DNA from: Corynebacterium sp. HMSC05H05
GTDB lineage: Bacteria > Actinomycetota > Actinomycetes > Mycobacteriales > Mycobacteriaceae
Assembly: GCF_001807265.1 (NCBI RefSeq)
Contig: NZ_KV788386.1
Span: forward strand, 104,135 to 168,134
Length of the DNA stretch: 64,000 bases
Direction: 5' to 3'
Under the pieces are notes generated by a model, which searched no databases, was not told where the DNA came from, and worked only from the letters and a program-made list of their open reading frames with translations. This document shows, in pieces, positions 29,587 through 40,071 of the stretch. The position numbers and the translations under genes were made by a program. The stretch's first letter is position 1; the number at the start of each line of letters is the position of its first letter.

Positions 29587-30505
29587 TCACGCGCTGGTTG
29601 TCGACAGTGTTGTCAAGCGGTTCGGCGACAAAACGGCAGTTGACGGGCTCTCATTCACAGCGCGGCGCGGCGAGCTGCTGGCGCTTCTGGGCCCCAACGG
29701 CGCCGGTAAAACCACCACCATCGAGATGTGCGAGGGCTTTACCAAGCCCACCTCCGGGTCGATCCGCGTGCTCGGCATCGACCCGGTCGCGCAGCCGCAG
29801 AAGGTGCGCGACCGCATCGGCATCATGCTCCAGGGCGGCGGCTCCTACGCCGGCGTCTCCGTCGAAGAAATGCTCAACCTCGCCGCCAGCTACAACAAGC
29901 ATCCCCACGACCCGCGGTGGCTCATGGAGTTGGTGGGGCTGGAAGGCGCAGCCAAGACCACCTACCGCCGACTGTCGGGCGGCCAGCAGCAGCGACTGTC
30001 GCTGGCGCTGGCGCTGATTGGCAGGCCGGAGCTGATCTTTCTGGACGAGCCCACCGCGGGCCTGGACGCCCAGTCCCGTATGGCGGTGTGGGACATCATC
30101 TCCGCACTCAAGCGCGACGGGGTGAGCGTCCTGCTCACCACCCACCTCATGGACGAGGCCGAAAGCCTCGCGGATGACGTGGTCATCATCGACCACGGCA
30201 AGGTCGTCGCCCAGGGCACCCCGGAAGAGCTGACCAGCCACGAAGAGTTTCCGGTGCTCGCGGTCGAGACGGCGGAGGTGTTCGACGTGCAAAAGCTTAA
30301 CGACGAGCTCACGCCCGCCGGCCTCACAGTCGAGGAAGTCCGGCCGCGCAGTTACCGGATCAAAGGTACGGGCTCGCCGGAGGTCGTCGAGACGCTCGCG
30401 CGCGAGGCCGCACGCCAGGATGTGCTGATCCGCGAGCTGAGCGTGTCCCACCGCAACTTAGAGGACGTGTTTTTGGACATCACAGGAAGGGAGCTGAGGA
30501 GCTAA
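29579..30505 (+). CDS. ABC exporter ATP-binding protein (DrrA type)
   Basis: 308 residues. Walker A GPNGAGKTTT, signature LSGGQQQR and Walker B LIFLDEPTAGLD are intact. The C-terminal part (about 215-308) is the DUF4162-like extension of DrrA/CcmA-type exporters. It overlaps mptB by 8 bp and the permease gene by 1 bp, so the three are one transcription unit. Substrate unknown; an envelope glycolipid is a guess from context. Confidence 0.9.
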   Translation: MSDHALVVDSVVKRFGDKTAVDGLSFTARRGELLALLGPNGAGKTTTIEMCEGFTKPTSGSIRVLGIDPVAQPQKVRDRIGIMLQGGGSYAGVSVEEMLNLAASYNKHPHDPRWLMELVGLEGAAKTTYRRLSGGQQQRLSLALALIGRPELIFLDEPTAGLDAQSRMAVWDIISALKRDGVSVLLTTHLMDEAESLADDVVIIDHGKVVAQGTPEELTSHEEFPVLAVETAEVFDVQKLNDELTPAGLTVEEVRPRSYRIKGTGSPEVVETLAREAARQDVLIRELSVSHRNLEDVFLDITGRELRS

Positions 30506-31269
30506 TGGAGAAGCTCACCCCAGGCATTTTCGCCCCGGCGCCGCAGCGGGCGTCGTTCGGCCGGATGGCCGCGGCCCAAGGGCGCATCGAGGCGAAGCTG
30601 ATGCTGCGCCACGGCGAGCAGCTCCTGCTCAACGTGCTGATCCCGGCGGCGATCCTGCTCGCCGCGCACTTCGCGCCGATCCTCGGCGAGAACACCGAGT
30701 TCGACGTGCTGGTGCCCATGGTTTTCGCTGTCGCCGCCACCGGCGCGGGTTTTACCGGCCAGGCCATCGCCGTCGCATTCGACCGACGCTACGGGGCGTT
30801 AAAGCGCACCGGCGCATCCGGGGTGCCGCCCTGGACCATCATCGTGGGCAGAATCCTCGGCGTGCTGGCCACGGTGGTGGTGCAGCTCGTGGTGCTCGGC
30901 GCGATCGCGCTGGCGCTGGGGTGGCGCGTGACCCCCGCCGGCGCCGCCTTCGGGCTGGCTACCCTCCTGTGCGGTGTGGCCGCGTTCACCGCGATGGGGC
31001 TGCTTATGGGAGGCACCCTGCGCGCCGAGCTGGTGCTGGCGCTGGCGAACCTGATCTGGCTGGTGCTCATGGGCGTCCTCGGCTGGGTGGGCTACTCCGG
31101 CGACATCGCGCACGCCGGGTGGTGGAACGCGGTGCCCACCGTGGCGCTGGCGGGCGCCCTGGTGCAGGCCCTTTCGCTGCAGGTCAACTGGGCGGCGTGG
31201 GCGTCCCTCGGAGCGTGGGGGGTAGCGGCGGTGACCGCCGCCGTGCGCCTGTTCCGCTTTGACGGCTAG
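30505..31269 (+). CDS. ABC-2 type exporter permease
   Basis: 254 residues with six predicted membrane segments, the size and layout of ABC-2 permeases. ATG shares one base with the stop of the ATPase gene (TAATG). It forms the transporter with the preceding gene. Confidence 0.88.
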   Translation: MEKLTPGIFAPAPQRASFGRMAAAQGRIEAKLMLRHGEQLLLNVLIPAAILLAAHFAPILGENTEFDVLVPMVFAVAATGAGFTGQAIAVAFDRRYGALKRTGASGVPPWTIIVGRILGVLATVVVQLVVLGAIALALGWRVTPAGAAFGLATLLCGVAAFTAMGLLMGGTLRAELVLALANLIWLVLMGVLGWVGYSGDIAHAGWWNAVPTVALAGALVQALSLQVNWAAWASLGAWGVAAVTAAVRLFRFDG

Positions 31270-31317
31270 GCGCGTTACACTCACCACGATCAACATCGTC
31301 CGAAAGTTGGAGAAACA

Positions 31318-32268
31318 GTGACCGCAACCACAGCTGAGACCCGCCCGAGTTCCTGGAGGGAGGCCTGGCGCGACCCGTCTCTCAAGTTGCAGCGCACCCT
31401 CGCCATGGTGCTGCTGCTGTGCCAGGGCGGCATCACCGTGACCGGCTCGCTGGTGCGCGTGACCGGGTCTGGCCTCGGCTGCGACACCTGGCCGCTGTGC
31501 CACGAGGGCTCGCTCGTGCCGGTCGCCGGCGCGGCCCCCTGGATCCACCAGGCCATCGAGTTCGGCAACCGCCTCCTCGCCTTCGTGGTCGCCGCGGCCG
31601 CCGGCCTCGTGCTCTTTGCCGTGATCCGCGCCGGGCGCCGCAAGGACATTAAGACGCTGGCCTGGATATCCCTGCTGGGCGTGGTCGTGCAGGCCGTCAT
31701 CGGCGGCATCTCCGTGCGGCTTGACCTGCGCTGGTGGTCCGTGGCGGTGCACTTCCTGCCGTCGATGGTGCTCGTGTTCGTCGCCGCGATGCTGTACATG
31801 CGCATCGCCGAAACCGACACAGCAGCCCCCACCCGCCGCTACCCCGGCTCGGCGCAGACGTGGACGCTCATCGCCGCCGCGGCGCTGTGCCTCGTGCTCA
31901 TCACCGGCACCATGGTCACAGGCTCCGGCCCTCACTCGGGCGACGCTGGCGCAGGCATGGAGGGCCGCCTCGAGATGGACACGCGCGTGCTCGCCTACGT
32001 GCACGCCGTGTGCATGTACCTCTACCTCATCGCCACCATCATCACCACGGTGCTGCTGCGCAACTCCGGCGCGCCGGAGGACGCTAAGCGCACCGCATAC
32101 GTGCTCATCGCCATGATTCTGGTGCAATGGGCCATCGGCGTGATCCAGTTCCGCATGGGGGTTCCGCGCTGGACAATCCCGGCGCATATCGCCATGTCGT
32201 CGGTCGTGGTTGCATTTAGCGGGTTCCTTTTCGCACATGGGAAGCGCAGGTTGCCTACGCTCGTGTGA
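31318..32268 (+). CDS. ctaA: Heme A synthase, CtaA
   Basis: 316 residues, about eight membrane segments in two similar halves. Converts heme O to heme A for the aa3 oxidase. Conserved heme-ligand histidines lie near HQAIEFGNR and in the second half. GTG at 31318 follows TTGGAG by 6 nt, and TACACT at 31276-31281 gives it its own promoter. Its partner enzyme ctaB lies across qor on the other strand. Confidence 0.92.
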   Translation: MTATTAETRPSSWREAWRDPSLKLQRTLAMVLLLCQGGITVTGSLVRVTGSGLGCDTWPLCHEGSLVPVAGAAPWIHQAIEFGNRLLAFVVAAAAGLVLFAVIRAGRRKDIKTLAWISLLGVVVQAVIGGISVRLDLRWWSVAVHFLPSMVLVFVAAMLYMRIAETDTAAPTRRYPGSAQTWTLIAAAALCLVLITGTMVTGSGPHSGDAGAGMEGRLEMDTRVLAYVHAVCMYLYLIATIITTVLLRNSGAPEDAKRTAYVLIAMILVQWAIGVIQFRMGVPRWTIPAHIAMSSVVVAFSGFLFAHGKRRLPTLV

Positions 32269-32269
32269 C

Positions 32270-33226
32270 ATGAAAGCAATCGTTGTCACATCCCACGGCG
32301 GCCCGGAAGTCCTCGAGTACAAGGACGTCGAGCCGCCACAGCCGTCTGAGGGGCAGTTGCTTGTCGACGTCGCGTACGCCGGCATCAACTACATCGACAC
32401 CTACTTCCGCTCCGGAACTTACCCCTCAAATCCGCCCTATATTCCCGGCACCGAGGGCTGCGGCCGCGTGGTGGAAGATCCCCTCGGCGAGATCGCGCCC
32501 GGCACCTTGGTGGCCTGGCACGCCGCTCCCGGCTCCTACGCCGAGCAGGTGGCGGTGGACCGCAACCGGCTCGTGGCCGTGCCGGAAGGTGTCGATCCAG
32601 CGGTGGCGGCCTCGATGCTGCTGCAGGGCATGACCTCGCACTACCTGCTCCACGGTGTACGCGAAACGAAGCCGGGCGACACCATGGTCGTCACCGCCGG
32701 TGCCGGCGGCGTGGGGCTGATCCTGACCCAGATGGCGGCCGCCGAGGAGGCGACCGTCTACTCAGTTGTCTCCACCGACGAGAAAGAACAGCTCGCCTAC
32801 GAGGCGGGCGCGTCCAAGGTGTTCCGCTACGGCGAGGACCTGGCCGAGCAGATCAAGGCCGAAAACGGCGGCGGCGTGGACGTGGTCTACGACGGCGTCG
32901 GGCAGGACACCTTCGAGATGTGCCTGAACGTCACCCGCCCGCGCGGGCTGGTGTGCTCGTTCGGCTCCGCCTCCGGCGACGTCGAGCCGTTCAAGATCCA
33001 GGAGCTCAACGCCCACGGCGCGCTGTTTCTCACCCGCCCCTCGTTGAAGCACTACGTGGCAACGGACGACGAGTTCCTCATGCGCGCCCAGGCCGTGGCC
33101 CGGGCGGTGGAAGACGGCACGGTGAAGATCCGCATCCACCCGCCCTATGAACTGAAAAACGCCCGCCAGGCCCACGAGGACCTGCAGGCGCGCAACACCA
33201 CCGGCTCGGTGGTGCTGAAGGTCTAG
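32270..33226 (+). CDS. qor: Quinone oxidoreductase, zinc-independent MDR family
   Basis: 318 residues. N-terminal GroES-like part and a Rossmann domain with AGAGGVG (about 147). No zinc-binding cysteines, as in QOR-type members. Uses NADPH in the family; the substrate is not certain. ATG at 32270 follows the ctaA stop by one base. The stop overlaps that of the convergent ctaB by 4 bp. Confidence 0.9.
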   Translation: MKAIVVTSHGGPEVLEYKDVEPPQPSEGQLLVDVAYAGINYIDTYFRSGTYPSNPPYIPGTEGCGRVVEDPLGEIAPGTLVAWHAAPGSYAEQVAVDRNRLVAVPEGVDPAVAASMLLQGMTSHYLLHGVRETKPGDTMVVTAGAGGVGLILTQMAAAEEATVYSVVSTDEKEQLAYEAGASKVFRYGEDLAEQIKAENGGGVDVVYDGVGQDTFEMCLNVTRPRGLVCSFGSASGDVEPFKIQELNAHGALFLTRPSLKHYVATDDEFLMRAQAVARAVEDGTVKIRIHPPYELKNARQAHEDLQARNTTGSVVLKV

Positions 33227-34137
33227 AACAGCAGCTGGCTGACGGTCTCCCAGCCGAGCACCGCGTCGAAGGACAGGCCCAGGAACAGCGCGGCGAGGTA
33301 GTTGTTGGAGAGGATGAACAGCTTCAGCGGCTTGACGTTCTCGCCGCGCACGATGCCCTGGTGCAGCTTCGTCGCCATGACCAGAAACGCGACGCCGGAA
33401 ATGATCGCAATTGCCAGGTAAATCCAGGACGCCGCCGGCACCAGCACCAGGGAGACCGCCACGGTCAGCCAGGAGTAGAGCACAATCTGGCGGGAGGTCT
33501 CTTCGGCCGAAGCCACCACCGGCAGCATGGGCACGTTGGCGCGGGCGTAGTCGTCCTTGTACTTCATTGCCAGCGCCCAGGTGTGCGGCGGGGTCCAGAA
33601 GAAGATGATCAAGAACAGCACGATGGCCTGCCACCAGTTGTCGGCGGAGCCGTCGTGGACGTTGTCGCGGATCACGGCCCAGCCCACCATCACGGGCATG
33701 CAGCCGGCGGCGCCGCCCCAGATGACGTTCTGCCAGGTGCGTCGCTTCAGCCACTTCGTGTAGACGAAGATGTAGAAGAAGTTGGTCAGCACGATGAAAA
33801 ACGCCGCCAGCCAGGAGTTGCACAGCACCCCGAGCCACAGCACGGACAGCACGAGCATCACCCAGGCGAACACCGCGGCCTTCTGCTTGGTCACCGAGTG
33901 GCGCACCAGCGGGCGGGCGCGGGTGCGGCCCATCTTCTGGTCGATGTCGTAATCCGCCACCATGTTGAAGGTGTTCGCGGCCGCGGCACCCATCCAGCCG
34001 CCAAGCAGCGTGCCCAGCACTAGCCAGAGGTGCACCTCGCCGCGGTGCGCCTGCAGCATCGCGGGAATCGCGGCGACCAAGAGAAGTTCAATGACCCTCG
34101 GCTTCGTCAACGCGAAATATGCCTTGATGGTCTCCAA
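33223..34137 (-). CDS. ctaB: Protoheme IX farnesyltransferase, CtaB
   Basis: 304 residues, about nine membrane helices. Adds farnesyl to heme B to make heme O. The prenyl-diphosphate motif [15 protein letters not shown] and the second acidic region YKDDYARA are present. A TTG at 34137 is chosen because AAAGGAG lies 7 nt upstream; an immediately preceding TTG is an alternative. Divergent from tkt. Confidence 0.92.
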   Translation of the reverse strand: METIKAYFALTKPRVIELLLVAAIPAMLQAHRGEVHLWLVLGTLLGGWMGAAAANTFNMVADYDIDQKMGRTRARPLVRHSVTKQKAAVFAWVMLVLSVLWLGVLCNSWLAAFFIVLTNFFYIFVYTKWLKRRTWQNVIWGGAAGCMPVMVGWAVIRDNVHDGSADNWWQAIVLFLIIFFWTPPHTWALAMKYKDDYARANVPMLPVVASAEETSRQIVLYSWLTVAVSLVLVPAASWIYLAIAIISGVAFLVMATKLHQGIVRGENVKPLKLFILSNNYLAALFLGLSFDAVLGWETVSQLLF

Positions 34138-34247
34138 CAACTCTCTCCTTTTTGTACCGCCGTCGGGCGCGGGCAATCATACCTTCGGATGATGGTAGCC
34201 CCAACCAGCGTGAGTTAACGAATCGAGGAACGGGTGGGACCGGAGGC

Positions 34248-34265
34248 GTCGATAAGCGATATGCT
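34248..34265 (+). promoter_or_regulatory. Promoter region of tkt with GTCGATAAGC motif
   Basis: GTCGATAAGC (34248-34257) is followed after GAT by ATGC. TATGCT at 34260-34265 is a good -10, giving a leader of about 25 nt before the tkt ATG. Confidence 0.6.
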
Positions 34266-34296
34266 TTTGTGCGACCTTAAAGAAAGCGAGGAACCC

Positions 34297-36468
34297 ATGA
34301 CGCTGCCCCCGAAACTGCAGGCAATGACCGAGCGCAACTACCCGCAGGACTGGACCGAGACCGACACCCGCGCCGTTGACACGGCCCGGGTGCTCGCCGC
34401 GGACGCAGTGGAGCACTGCGGCTCCGGCCACCCCGGCACCGCCATGAGCCTCGCGCCGCTGGCCTACACCCTGTTCCAGCGCGTGATGGACGTGGACCCG
34501 TCCGACAAGGACTGGGTGGGCCGCGACCGCTTCGTGCTGTCCAACGGCCACTCCTCGCTCACGCAGTACGTGCAGCTGTACCTCGGCGGCTTCGGGCTGG
34601 AACTGCAGGATTTGAAGGACCTGCGCACCTGGGGCTCGAAGACCCCGGGCCACCCGGAGTACAACCACACCGACCACATCGAGATCACCACCGGCCCGCT
34701 CGGCCAGGGCCTCGCTTCCGCAGTGGGCATGGCGATGGCTTCTCGACGTGAGCGTGGCCTGTTCGACCCCGACGCCCCCGCCGGAGAGTCCCCCTTCGAC
34801 CACTTCATCTACGTCGTCGCCGGCGACGGTTGCCTGCAGGAGGGCGTGACCGCCGAGGCGTCCTCCCTGGCAGGCACGCAGCAGCTGGGCAACCTCATCC
34901 TGTTCTGGGACGACAACCGCATCTCCATCGAGGACGACACCCAAATCGCCTTCACCGAGGACGTGCTCAAGCGTTACGACGCATACGGCTGGCAGACCCT
35001 CACCGTCGAATCCGGCGAGGACGTTGCCGCCATCGAGGCCGCCGTGGCCGAGGCGAAGGCGGAGCCGACCAAGCCGACGATCATCCGCGTGAAAACCGTG
35101 ATCGGCTACCCGGCCCCGAACCTGATGAACACCGGTGCCATCCACGGCGCAGCACTCGGCGCCGACGAGGTCGCCGCAGTCAAGGAGGCGCTCGGCTTCG
35201 ACCCGGCCGTGCACTTCCCTGAAGAAGACGAGGTGATCACCCACACCCGCAGGCTGCGCGAACGTGCGGCTGAGAAGCGCGCTGCCTGGGACGAAAAGTT
35301 CAACGCCTGGGCCGAGGCGAACCCGGAGCGCAAGGCGCTGCTGGACCGCCTGACCGCTCGCGAGCTGCCGGCGGACTGGAAGAAGGACTTCCCCACCTGG
35401 GAACCGGACGCGAAGGGCGTGGCCACTCGCAAGGCCTCCGCCGCCGCGATCCAGGCCGCCGCGGCCGCGCTGCCCGAGCTGTGGGGCGGCTCCGCCGACC
35501 TGGCCGGGTCCAACAACACCCTGATCGAGGGTGCGGACTCCTTCGGCCCGCGCTCCATCTCCACTGAGATGTTCTCCGCCGACCCGTACGGGCGCAACCT
35601 GCACTTCGGCATCCGCGAGCACGCCATGGGCGCGGTGATGAACGGCATCGCCCTGCACGGCGGCACCCGCGTCTACGGCGGTACCTTCCTCATCTTCTCC
35701 GAGTACCTCTACCCCGCCATCCGCGTCGCCGCCCTGTCCGGCATCGACGGCTACTACGTGTTCACCCACGACTCCATCGGTCTCGGCGAGGACGGCCCGA
35801 CCCACCAGCCGGTGGAGACCCTCGCCGCTCTCCGCGCCATCCCGGACGTGGCGGTGATCCGCCCGGCCGACGCGAACGAGACCTCCGCCGCCTGGATCGC
35901 CGCACTCGAGGCGAAGGAGCAGCCGAAGGCGCTGGCGCTGTCCCGCCAGAACCTGCCGGTGCTCGAGGGCACCAAGGAGAAGGCTTTCGAGGGCGTGGCC
36001 CGCGGCGCCTACGTGCTGGTCGAGGAATCCGCCGACAGCCCGGAGGTGATCCTCATGGCCTCCGGTTCCGAGGTCCAGTACGCCGTCGGAGCCGCCAAAA
36101 CGCTCGAGGCCGAGGGCACCGCAACCCGCGTGGTGTCCGTGCCGTCCATGGACTGGTTCATGGAGCAGGACGACGCCTACATCGACGCCGTGCTGCCGCG
36201 CGACGTCAAGGCCCGCGTCTCCGTCGAGGCGGCGACCTCCATGCCGTGGTTCCGCTTCCTCGGCGAGTACGGCCGCGCCGTGTCCCTGGAGCACTTCGGT
36301 GCCTCCGCACCGGGCGCCGAGCTGTTCGAGCGCTTCGGCTTCACCACCGACAACGTCGTGCGCACCGCCCGCGAAACCCTCGAGTGCGTGCGCGAGGAGC
36401 GCAGCGTGGCCACGAGCGTGCGCGTCGGGGACACCGAATCCGAGCCCACCCGCGGCGACGGGCGCTAA
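34297..36468 (+). CDS. tkt: Transketolase
   Basis: 723 residues. Thiamine-diphosphate enzyme of the pentose phosphate pathway. Present: the substrate histidine segment GSGHPGTAMS, the ThDP motif from GDG (about 180) to DDNRIS, and EDGPTHQPVE in the pyrimidine domain. ATG at 34297 follows GAGGAA. The C terminus extends about 25 polar residues (ERSVATSVRVGDTESEPTR and on) beyond the end I recall for C. glutamicum transketolase. First gene of tkt-tal-zwf-opcA-pgl. Confidence 0.97.
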   Translation: MTLPPKLQAMTERNYPQDWTETDTRAVDTARVLAADAVEHCGSGHPGTAMSLAPLAYTLFQRVMDVDPSDKDWVGRDRFVLSNGHSSLTQYVQLYLGGFGLELQDLKDLRTWGSKTPGHPEYNHTDHIEITTGPLGQGLASAVGMAMASRRERGLFDPDAPAGESPFDHFIYVVAGDGCLQEGVTAEASSLAGTQQLGNLILFWDDNRISIEDDTQIAFTEDVLKRYDAYGWQTLTVESGEDVAAIEAAVAEAKAEPTKPTIIRVKTVIGYPAPNLMNTGAIHGAALGADEVAAVKEALGFDPAVHFPEEDEVITHTRRLRERAAEKRAAWDEKFNAWAEANPERKALLDRLTARELPADWKKDFPTWEPDAKGVATRKASAAAIQAAAAALPELWGGSADLAGSNNTLIEGADSFGPRSISTEMFSADPYGRNLHFGIREHAMGAVMNGIALHGGTRVYGGTFLIFSEYLYPAIRVAALSGIDGYYVFTHDSIGLGEDGPTHQPVETLAALRAIPDVAVIRPADANETSAAWIAALEAKEQPKALALSRQNLPVLEGTKEKAFEGVARGAYVLVEESADSPEVILMASGSEVQYAVGAAKTLEAEGTATRVVSVPSMDWFMEQDDAYIDAVLPRDVKARVSVEAATSMPWFRFLGEYGRAVSLEHFGASAPGAELFERFGFTTDNVVRTARETLECVREERSVATSVRVGDTESEPTRGDGR

Positions 36469-36492
36469 CTCGCAAAGGAAGGGATTGAAAGC

Positions 36493-37584
36493 ATGACCGC
36501 AATCGACGACCTCTACCAAGTCGGCACCTCCACCTGGCTCGACGACCTGTCGCGCGAGCGCATCGCCACCGGCAACCTGGACGAAGTGAAGCAAGCGAAG
36601 TCCATCGTCGGCGTGACCACCAACCCCGCGATCTTCGCCGCCGCCATGGGCTCCGGCACCCACTACGACGAGCAGCTCGCCGAGCTGAAGCAGGCCGGCA
36701 CCACCGCCGACGCCGCCGTCTACGCCATGAGCGTCAAGGACGTCCAGGACGCCTGCGATCTCTTCCGCGACACCTTTGATGCCACCGGCGGCAAAGACGG
36801 CCGCGTCTCCATCGAGGTGGACCCGCGCTTCGCCGCCGACGAGGCGAAGACCATCGCCCAGGCCCGCGAGCTTTGGCAGCTGGTGGACCGCGACAACCTC
36901 ATGATCAAGATCCCGGCCACCGACGAGTCGCTGCCCGCCGTCACCGCGGCGCTGGCCGAGGGCATCTCCGTCAACGTCACCCTGATCTTCTCCGTGGAGC
37001 GCTACAAGCAGGTCATCGATGCCTACAAGGACGGCATCCGCAAGGCCGCCACCAACGGCCACGACGTCAGCCGCATCCACTCCGTGGCGTCCTTCTTCGT
37101 CTCCCGCATGGACACCGAGGTGGACAAGCGTCTCGAAGCCATCGGCACCAAGGAGGCGCTGGCGCTGCGCGGCAAGGCCGGCATCGCCAACGCGCGGCTG
37201 GCATATGCCCTGTTTGAGCGTGAGTTTGGCGGAGCTGACGTCGAGAAGCTTCCTGCGGGCGCGAACGCCCAGCGCCCCCTATGGGCGTCGACCGGTGTGA
37301 AAAACCCGGACTACCCGGCGACGATGTACGTCACTGAGCTCGCTGGCCCGCAGACCGTGAACACGATGCCGGAGAAGACGCTCGACGCGGTGCTTCGCGA
37401 CGGCGGCGTGCACGGCGACACCCTCACCGGCACCGAAGCTGCCTCTCGCGAAACCTTCGCGGCGCTGCGCGGCGTGGGCATCGACCTCGACGACGTGGTC
37501 GCCGTGCTGGAGCGCGAAGGCGTGGAGAAGTTCGTGGACGCGTGGCAGGAGCTGCTCGATTCCATGACTGCTAGGCTCGCCTAA
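36493..37584 (+). CDS. tal: Transaldolase
   Basis: 363 residues, the actinobacterial (type 2) transaldolase. The Schiff-base lysine lies in NLMIKIPAT. ATG at 36493 follows AAAGGAAGGGA. It ends one base before the zwf start. Confidence 0.97.
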   Translation: MTAIDDLYQVGTSTWLDDLSRERIATGNLDEVKQAKSIVGVTTNPAIFAAAMGSGTHYDEQLAELKQAGTTADAAVYAMSVKDVQDACDLFRDTFDATGGKDGRVSIEVDPRFAADEAKTIAQARELWQLVDRDNLMIKIPATDESLPAVTAALAEGISVNVTLIFSVERYKQVIDAYKDGIRKAATNGHDVSRIHSVASFFVSRMDTEVDKRLEAIGTKEALALRGKAGIANARLAYALFEREFGGADVEKLPAGANAQRPLWASTGVKNPDYPATMYVTELAGPQTVNTMPEKTLDAVLRDGGVHGDTLTGTEAASRETFAALRGVGIDLDDVVAVLEREGVEKFVDAWQELLDSMTARLA

Positions 37585-37585
37585 C

Positions 37586-39124
37586 GTGACTTCACCGCAC
37601 CAGCAGTGGACCAACCCGCTGCGCTCTGACGCCGACAAACGCCTCCCCCAGATCGCCGGGCCCTCCGGCATGGTGATCTTCGGGGTCACCGGCGACCTCG
37701 CCCGCAAGAAGCTGCTGCCGGCCGTCTACGACCTGGCCAACCGCGGCCTCCTGCCCGGCGGGTTCACGCTGGTCGGTTACGGGCGGCGCGACTGGTCCAA
37801 GGCCGACTTCGAGGCGTACGTGCGCAAGGCTGTCAACGACGGCGCGCGCACCGAGTTCCACGAGAACGTGTGGCAGCGTCTCGCCGAAGGCCTCGAGTTT
37901 GTCCAGGGCAACTTCGACGACGACGCCGCCTTCGACCGGCTTGCCGCCACCTGCAAACGCAGCGACGACGAGCGCGGCACCGCCGGCAACTGGGCCTACT
38001 ACCTGTCCGTGCCACCTGAGTTCTTCGCCGAGGTGGTCCACCAGCTGGACCGCTCCGGCATGGCGCACGACGGCGAGAACCAGTGGCGCCGCGTGATCAT
38101 TGAAAAGCCGTTCGGCCACGACCTCGAGTCCGCCAAGGAGCTCAACGCGGTCGTCGGCGCGGTGTTCGACGAGCGTTCCGTGTTCCGCATCGACCACTAC
38201 CTGGGCAAGGAAACTGTCCAGAACATCCTTGCACTGCGCTTTTCCAACCAGATGTTTGAGCCGGTGTGGAACTCCCACTACCTCGACCACGTGCAGATCA
38301 CCATGGCCGAGGACATCGGCCTGGGCGGGCGCGCCAGCTACTACGACGGCATCGGCGCCGCCCGCGACGTGATCCAGAACCACCTGATCCAGCTGCTCGC
38401 CCTGGTGGCTATGGAGGAGCCGACCTCCTTTTCCCCCGGCCAGCTGCGCGCCGAGAAACTCAAGGTGCTGCGCGCCACCTCAGCGGTGGGCCCGTTCGGC
38501 AAAACCACCGCGCGCGGGCAGTACACCGCCGGGTGGCAGGGGTCGAAGAAAGTGGTCGGCCTGCGCGAGGAGGAAGGGTTCGACCCGAACTCCACCACCG
38601 AGACGTTCGCCGCCTGCACCCTACAGATCGATTCCCGCCGCTGGGCCGGCGTGCCGTTCTACCTGCGCACCGGCAAGCGGTTAGGTCGGCGCGTCACCGA
38701 GATCGCGCTGGTGTTCAAGCGCCCGCCGTATCAGCCGTTCTCCCAGGGCCAGACGGACCTTCTAACCAACAACGCGGTGGTCATCCGGGTCCAGCCCGAC
38801 GAGGGCGTGCTCATGCGCTTCGGCTCCAAAGTCCCCGGCCCCGGCATGGAGCTGCGCGACGTGAACATGGACTTCTCCTACTCCGAGGCGTTCACAGAGC
38901 AGTCGCCGGAAGCCTACGAACGCCTCATCCTGGACGCGCTTTTGGACGAGTCCAGCCTGTTTCCCACCAACTCCGAGGTGGAGCGCAGTTGGGAGATCCT
39001 GGACCCGGTGCTGAATTACTGGGCCGAGCAGGGCAGCCCCGACGACTACGCCGCCGGCACCTGGGGGCCGGCCTCCGCCGAGCGCATGCTGTCGAAGGAC
39101 GGGCGCGCCTGGCGGCGTCCATAA
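37586..39124 (+). CDS. zwf: Glucose-6-phosphate dehydrogenase
   Basis: 512 residues. First oxidative step of the pentose phosphate pathway. The dinucleotide motif GVTGDLARKKLLPA and the active-site segment RIDHYLGKE are intact. GTG at 37586, coupled to tal. Confidence 0.97.
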   Translation: MTSPHQQWTNPLRSDADKRLPQIAGPSGMVIFGVTGDLARKKLLPAVYDLANRGLLPGGFTLVGYGRRDWSKADFEAYVRKAVNDGARTEFHENVWQRLAEGLEFVQGNFDDDAAFDRLAATCKRSDDERGTAGNWAYYLSVPPEFFAEVVHQLDRSGMAHDGENQWRRVIIEKPFGHDLESAKELNAVVGAVFDERSVFRIDHYLGKETVQNILALRFSNQMFEPVWNSHYLDHVQITMAEDIGLGGRASYYDGIGAARDVIQNHLIQLLALVAMEEPTSFSPGQLRAEKLKVLRATSAVGPFGKTTARGQYTAGWQGSKKVVGLREEEGFDPNSTTETFAACTLQIDSRRWAGVPFYLRTGKRLGRRVTEIALVFKRPPYQPFSQGQTDLLTNNAVVIRVQPDEGVLMRFGSKVPGPGMELRDVNMDFSYSEAFTEQSPEAYERLILDALLDESSLFPTNSEVERSWEILDPVLNYWAEQGSPDDYAAGTWGPASAERMLSKDGRAWRRP

Positions 39125-39141
39125 GCAAGAAAGGCTCGAGC

Positions 39142-40071
39142 ATGATCACCGAACTGCCGGATACCACCACCAAGGCCATCGCCGCCGAGCTCGCCCACGC
39201 CCGCGAGCGGCACTCCCTGGCCACCGGGCGCGTGCTCACCCTGCTGGTGGCCATCGATGACTCGCGTGACGACAGCATCGACGCCACACTTGCGACCCTG
39301 CGCGACGCCTCTTTCGAGCATCCCGCCCGCGTGCTGGTGCTCATCTCCGGCGACCCGGAAGCCGAAACCCGCCTCGACGCGCAGGTGCTGGTGGCCACCG
39401 ACGCCGGCGCCTCCGAGGTCGTGGTCATGCGCCTCTACGGCGAGCTGACCGGCCACATGGGCGCGGTGGTCACCCCGCTGCTGCTGCCGGACACCCCCGT
39501 GGTGGCATGCTGGCCGCAAAAGGCCCCGAAGCACCCCGCGGGCACGCAGCTGGGCCGGATCGCGCAGCGCCGCATCACGAACTTGCGCCGCGGCACGAAC
39601 GGCGTGACCCTTGGTGAACTCACAGAGGGCTACGAACACGGCGATTCGGACATGATGTGGTCGCGGATCACCCCGTGGCGCGGCATCGTCGCCTCCGCCC
39701 TGGACCGCCACCCCGGTGCCCGCGTCCACAGCGCCGAGATCGCGGGCGCGGCCGGGGACCCGAGCGTCGATCTCGCAGCGGGCTGGCTCGCCTCCAGCCT
39801 GGGCGTGGACGTGACCCGCTGCGAAGGCGAGGCGGCCAGCGACTTCCCCATCGCCCGCCTGGTGCTGCACTGCGACGGCGGCGACGTGGAGGTTGCGGTC
39901 CAGGACCGCCACACCGTGCGCATCTCCGCGCCCGGCCACGCCGATTCTTTCGTGGCCATGGGCGAGCGCACCGAAGCGGAGAGCCTCGCCGAGGACCTGC
40001 GCCACCTCGGCCCCGACACCACCTACGAGCGCGCGCTGCGCGGACTTCAAGGAGTACACAATGAGCTTTAA
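39142..40071 (+). CDS. opcA: OpcA, glucose-6-phosphate dehydrogenase assembly protein
   Basis: 309 residues. Required for active Zwf in actinobacteria. No catalytic motif is expected. ATG at 39142 follows AGAAAGG. It overlaps pgl by 11 bp, the conserved corynebacterial order. Confidence 0.94.
   Translation: MITELPDTTTKAIAAELAHARERHSLATGRVLTLLVAIDDSRDDSIDATLATLRDASFEHPARVLVLISGDPEAETRLDAQVLVATDAGASEVVVMRLYGELTGHMGAVVTPLLLPDTPVVACWPQKAPKHPAGTQLGRIAQRRITNLRRGTNGVTLGELTEGYEHGDSDMMWSRITPWRGIVASALDRHPGARVHSAEIAGAAGDPSVDLAAGWLASSLGVDVTRCEGEAASDFPIARLVLHCDGGDVEVAVQDRHTVRISAPGHADSFVAMGERTEAESLAEDLRHLGPDTTYERALRGLQGVHNEL

Noticed and set aside
34177..37080. Long open frame antisense to tkt and tal
   Set aside because: Crosses two real genes and an intergenic promoter; no recognisable protein features.
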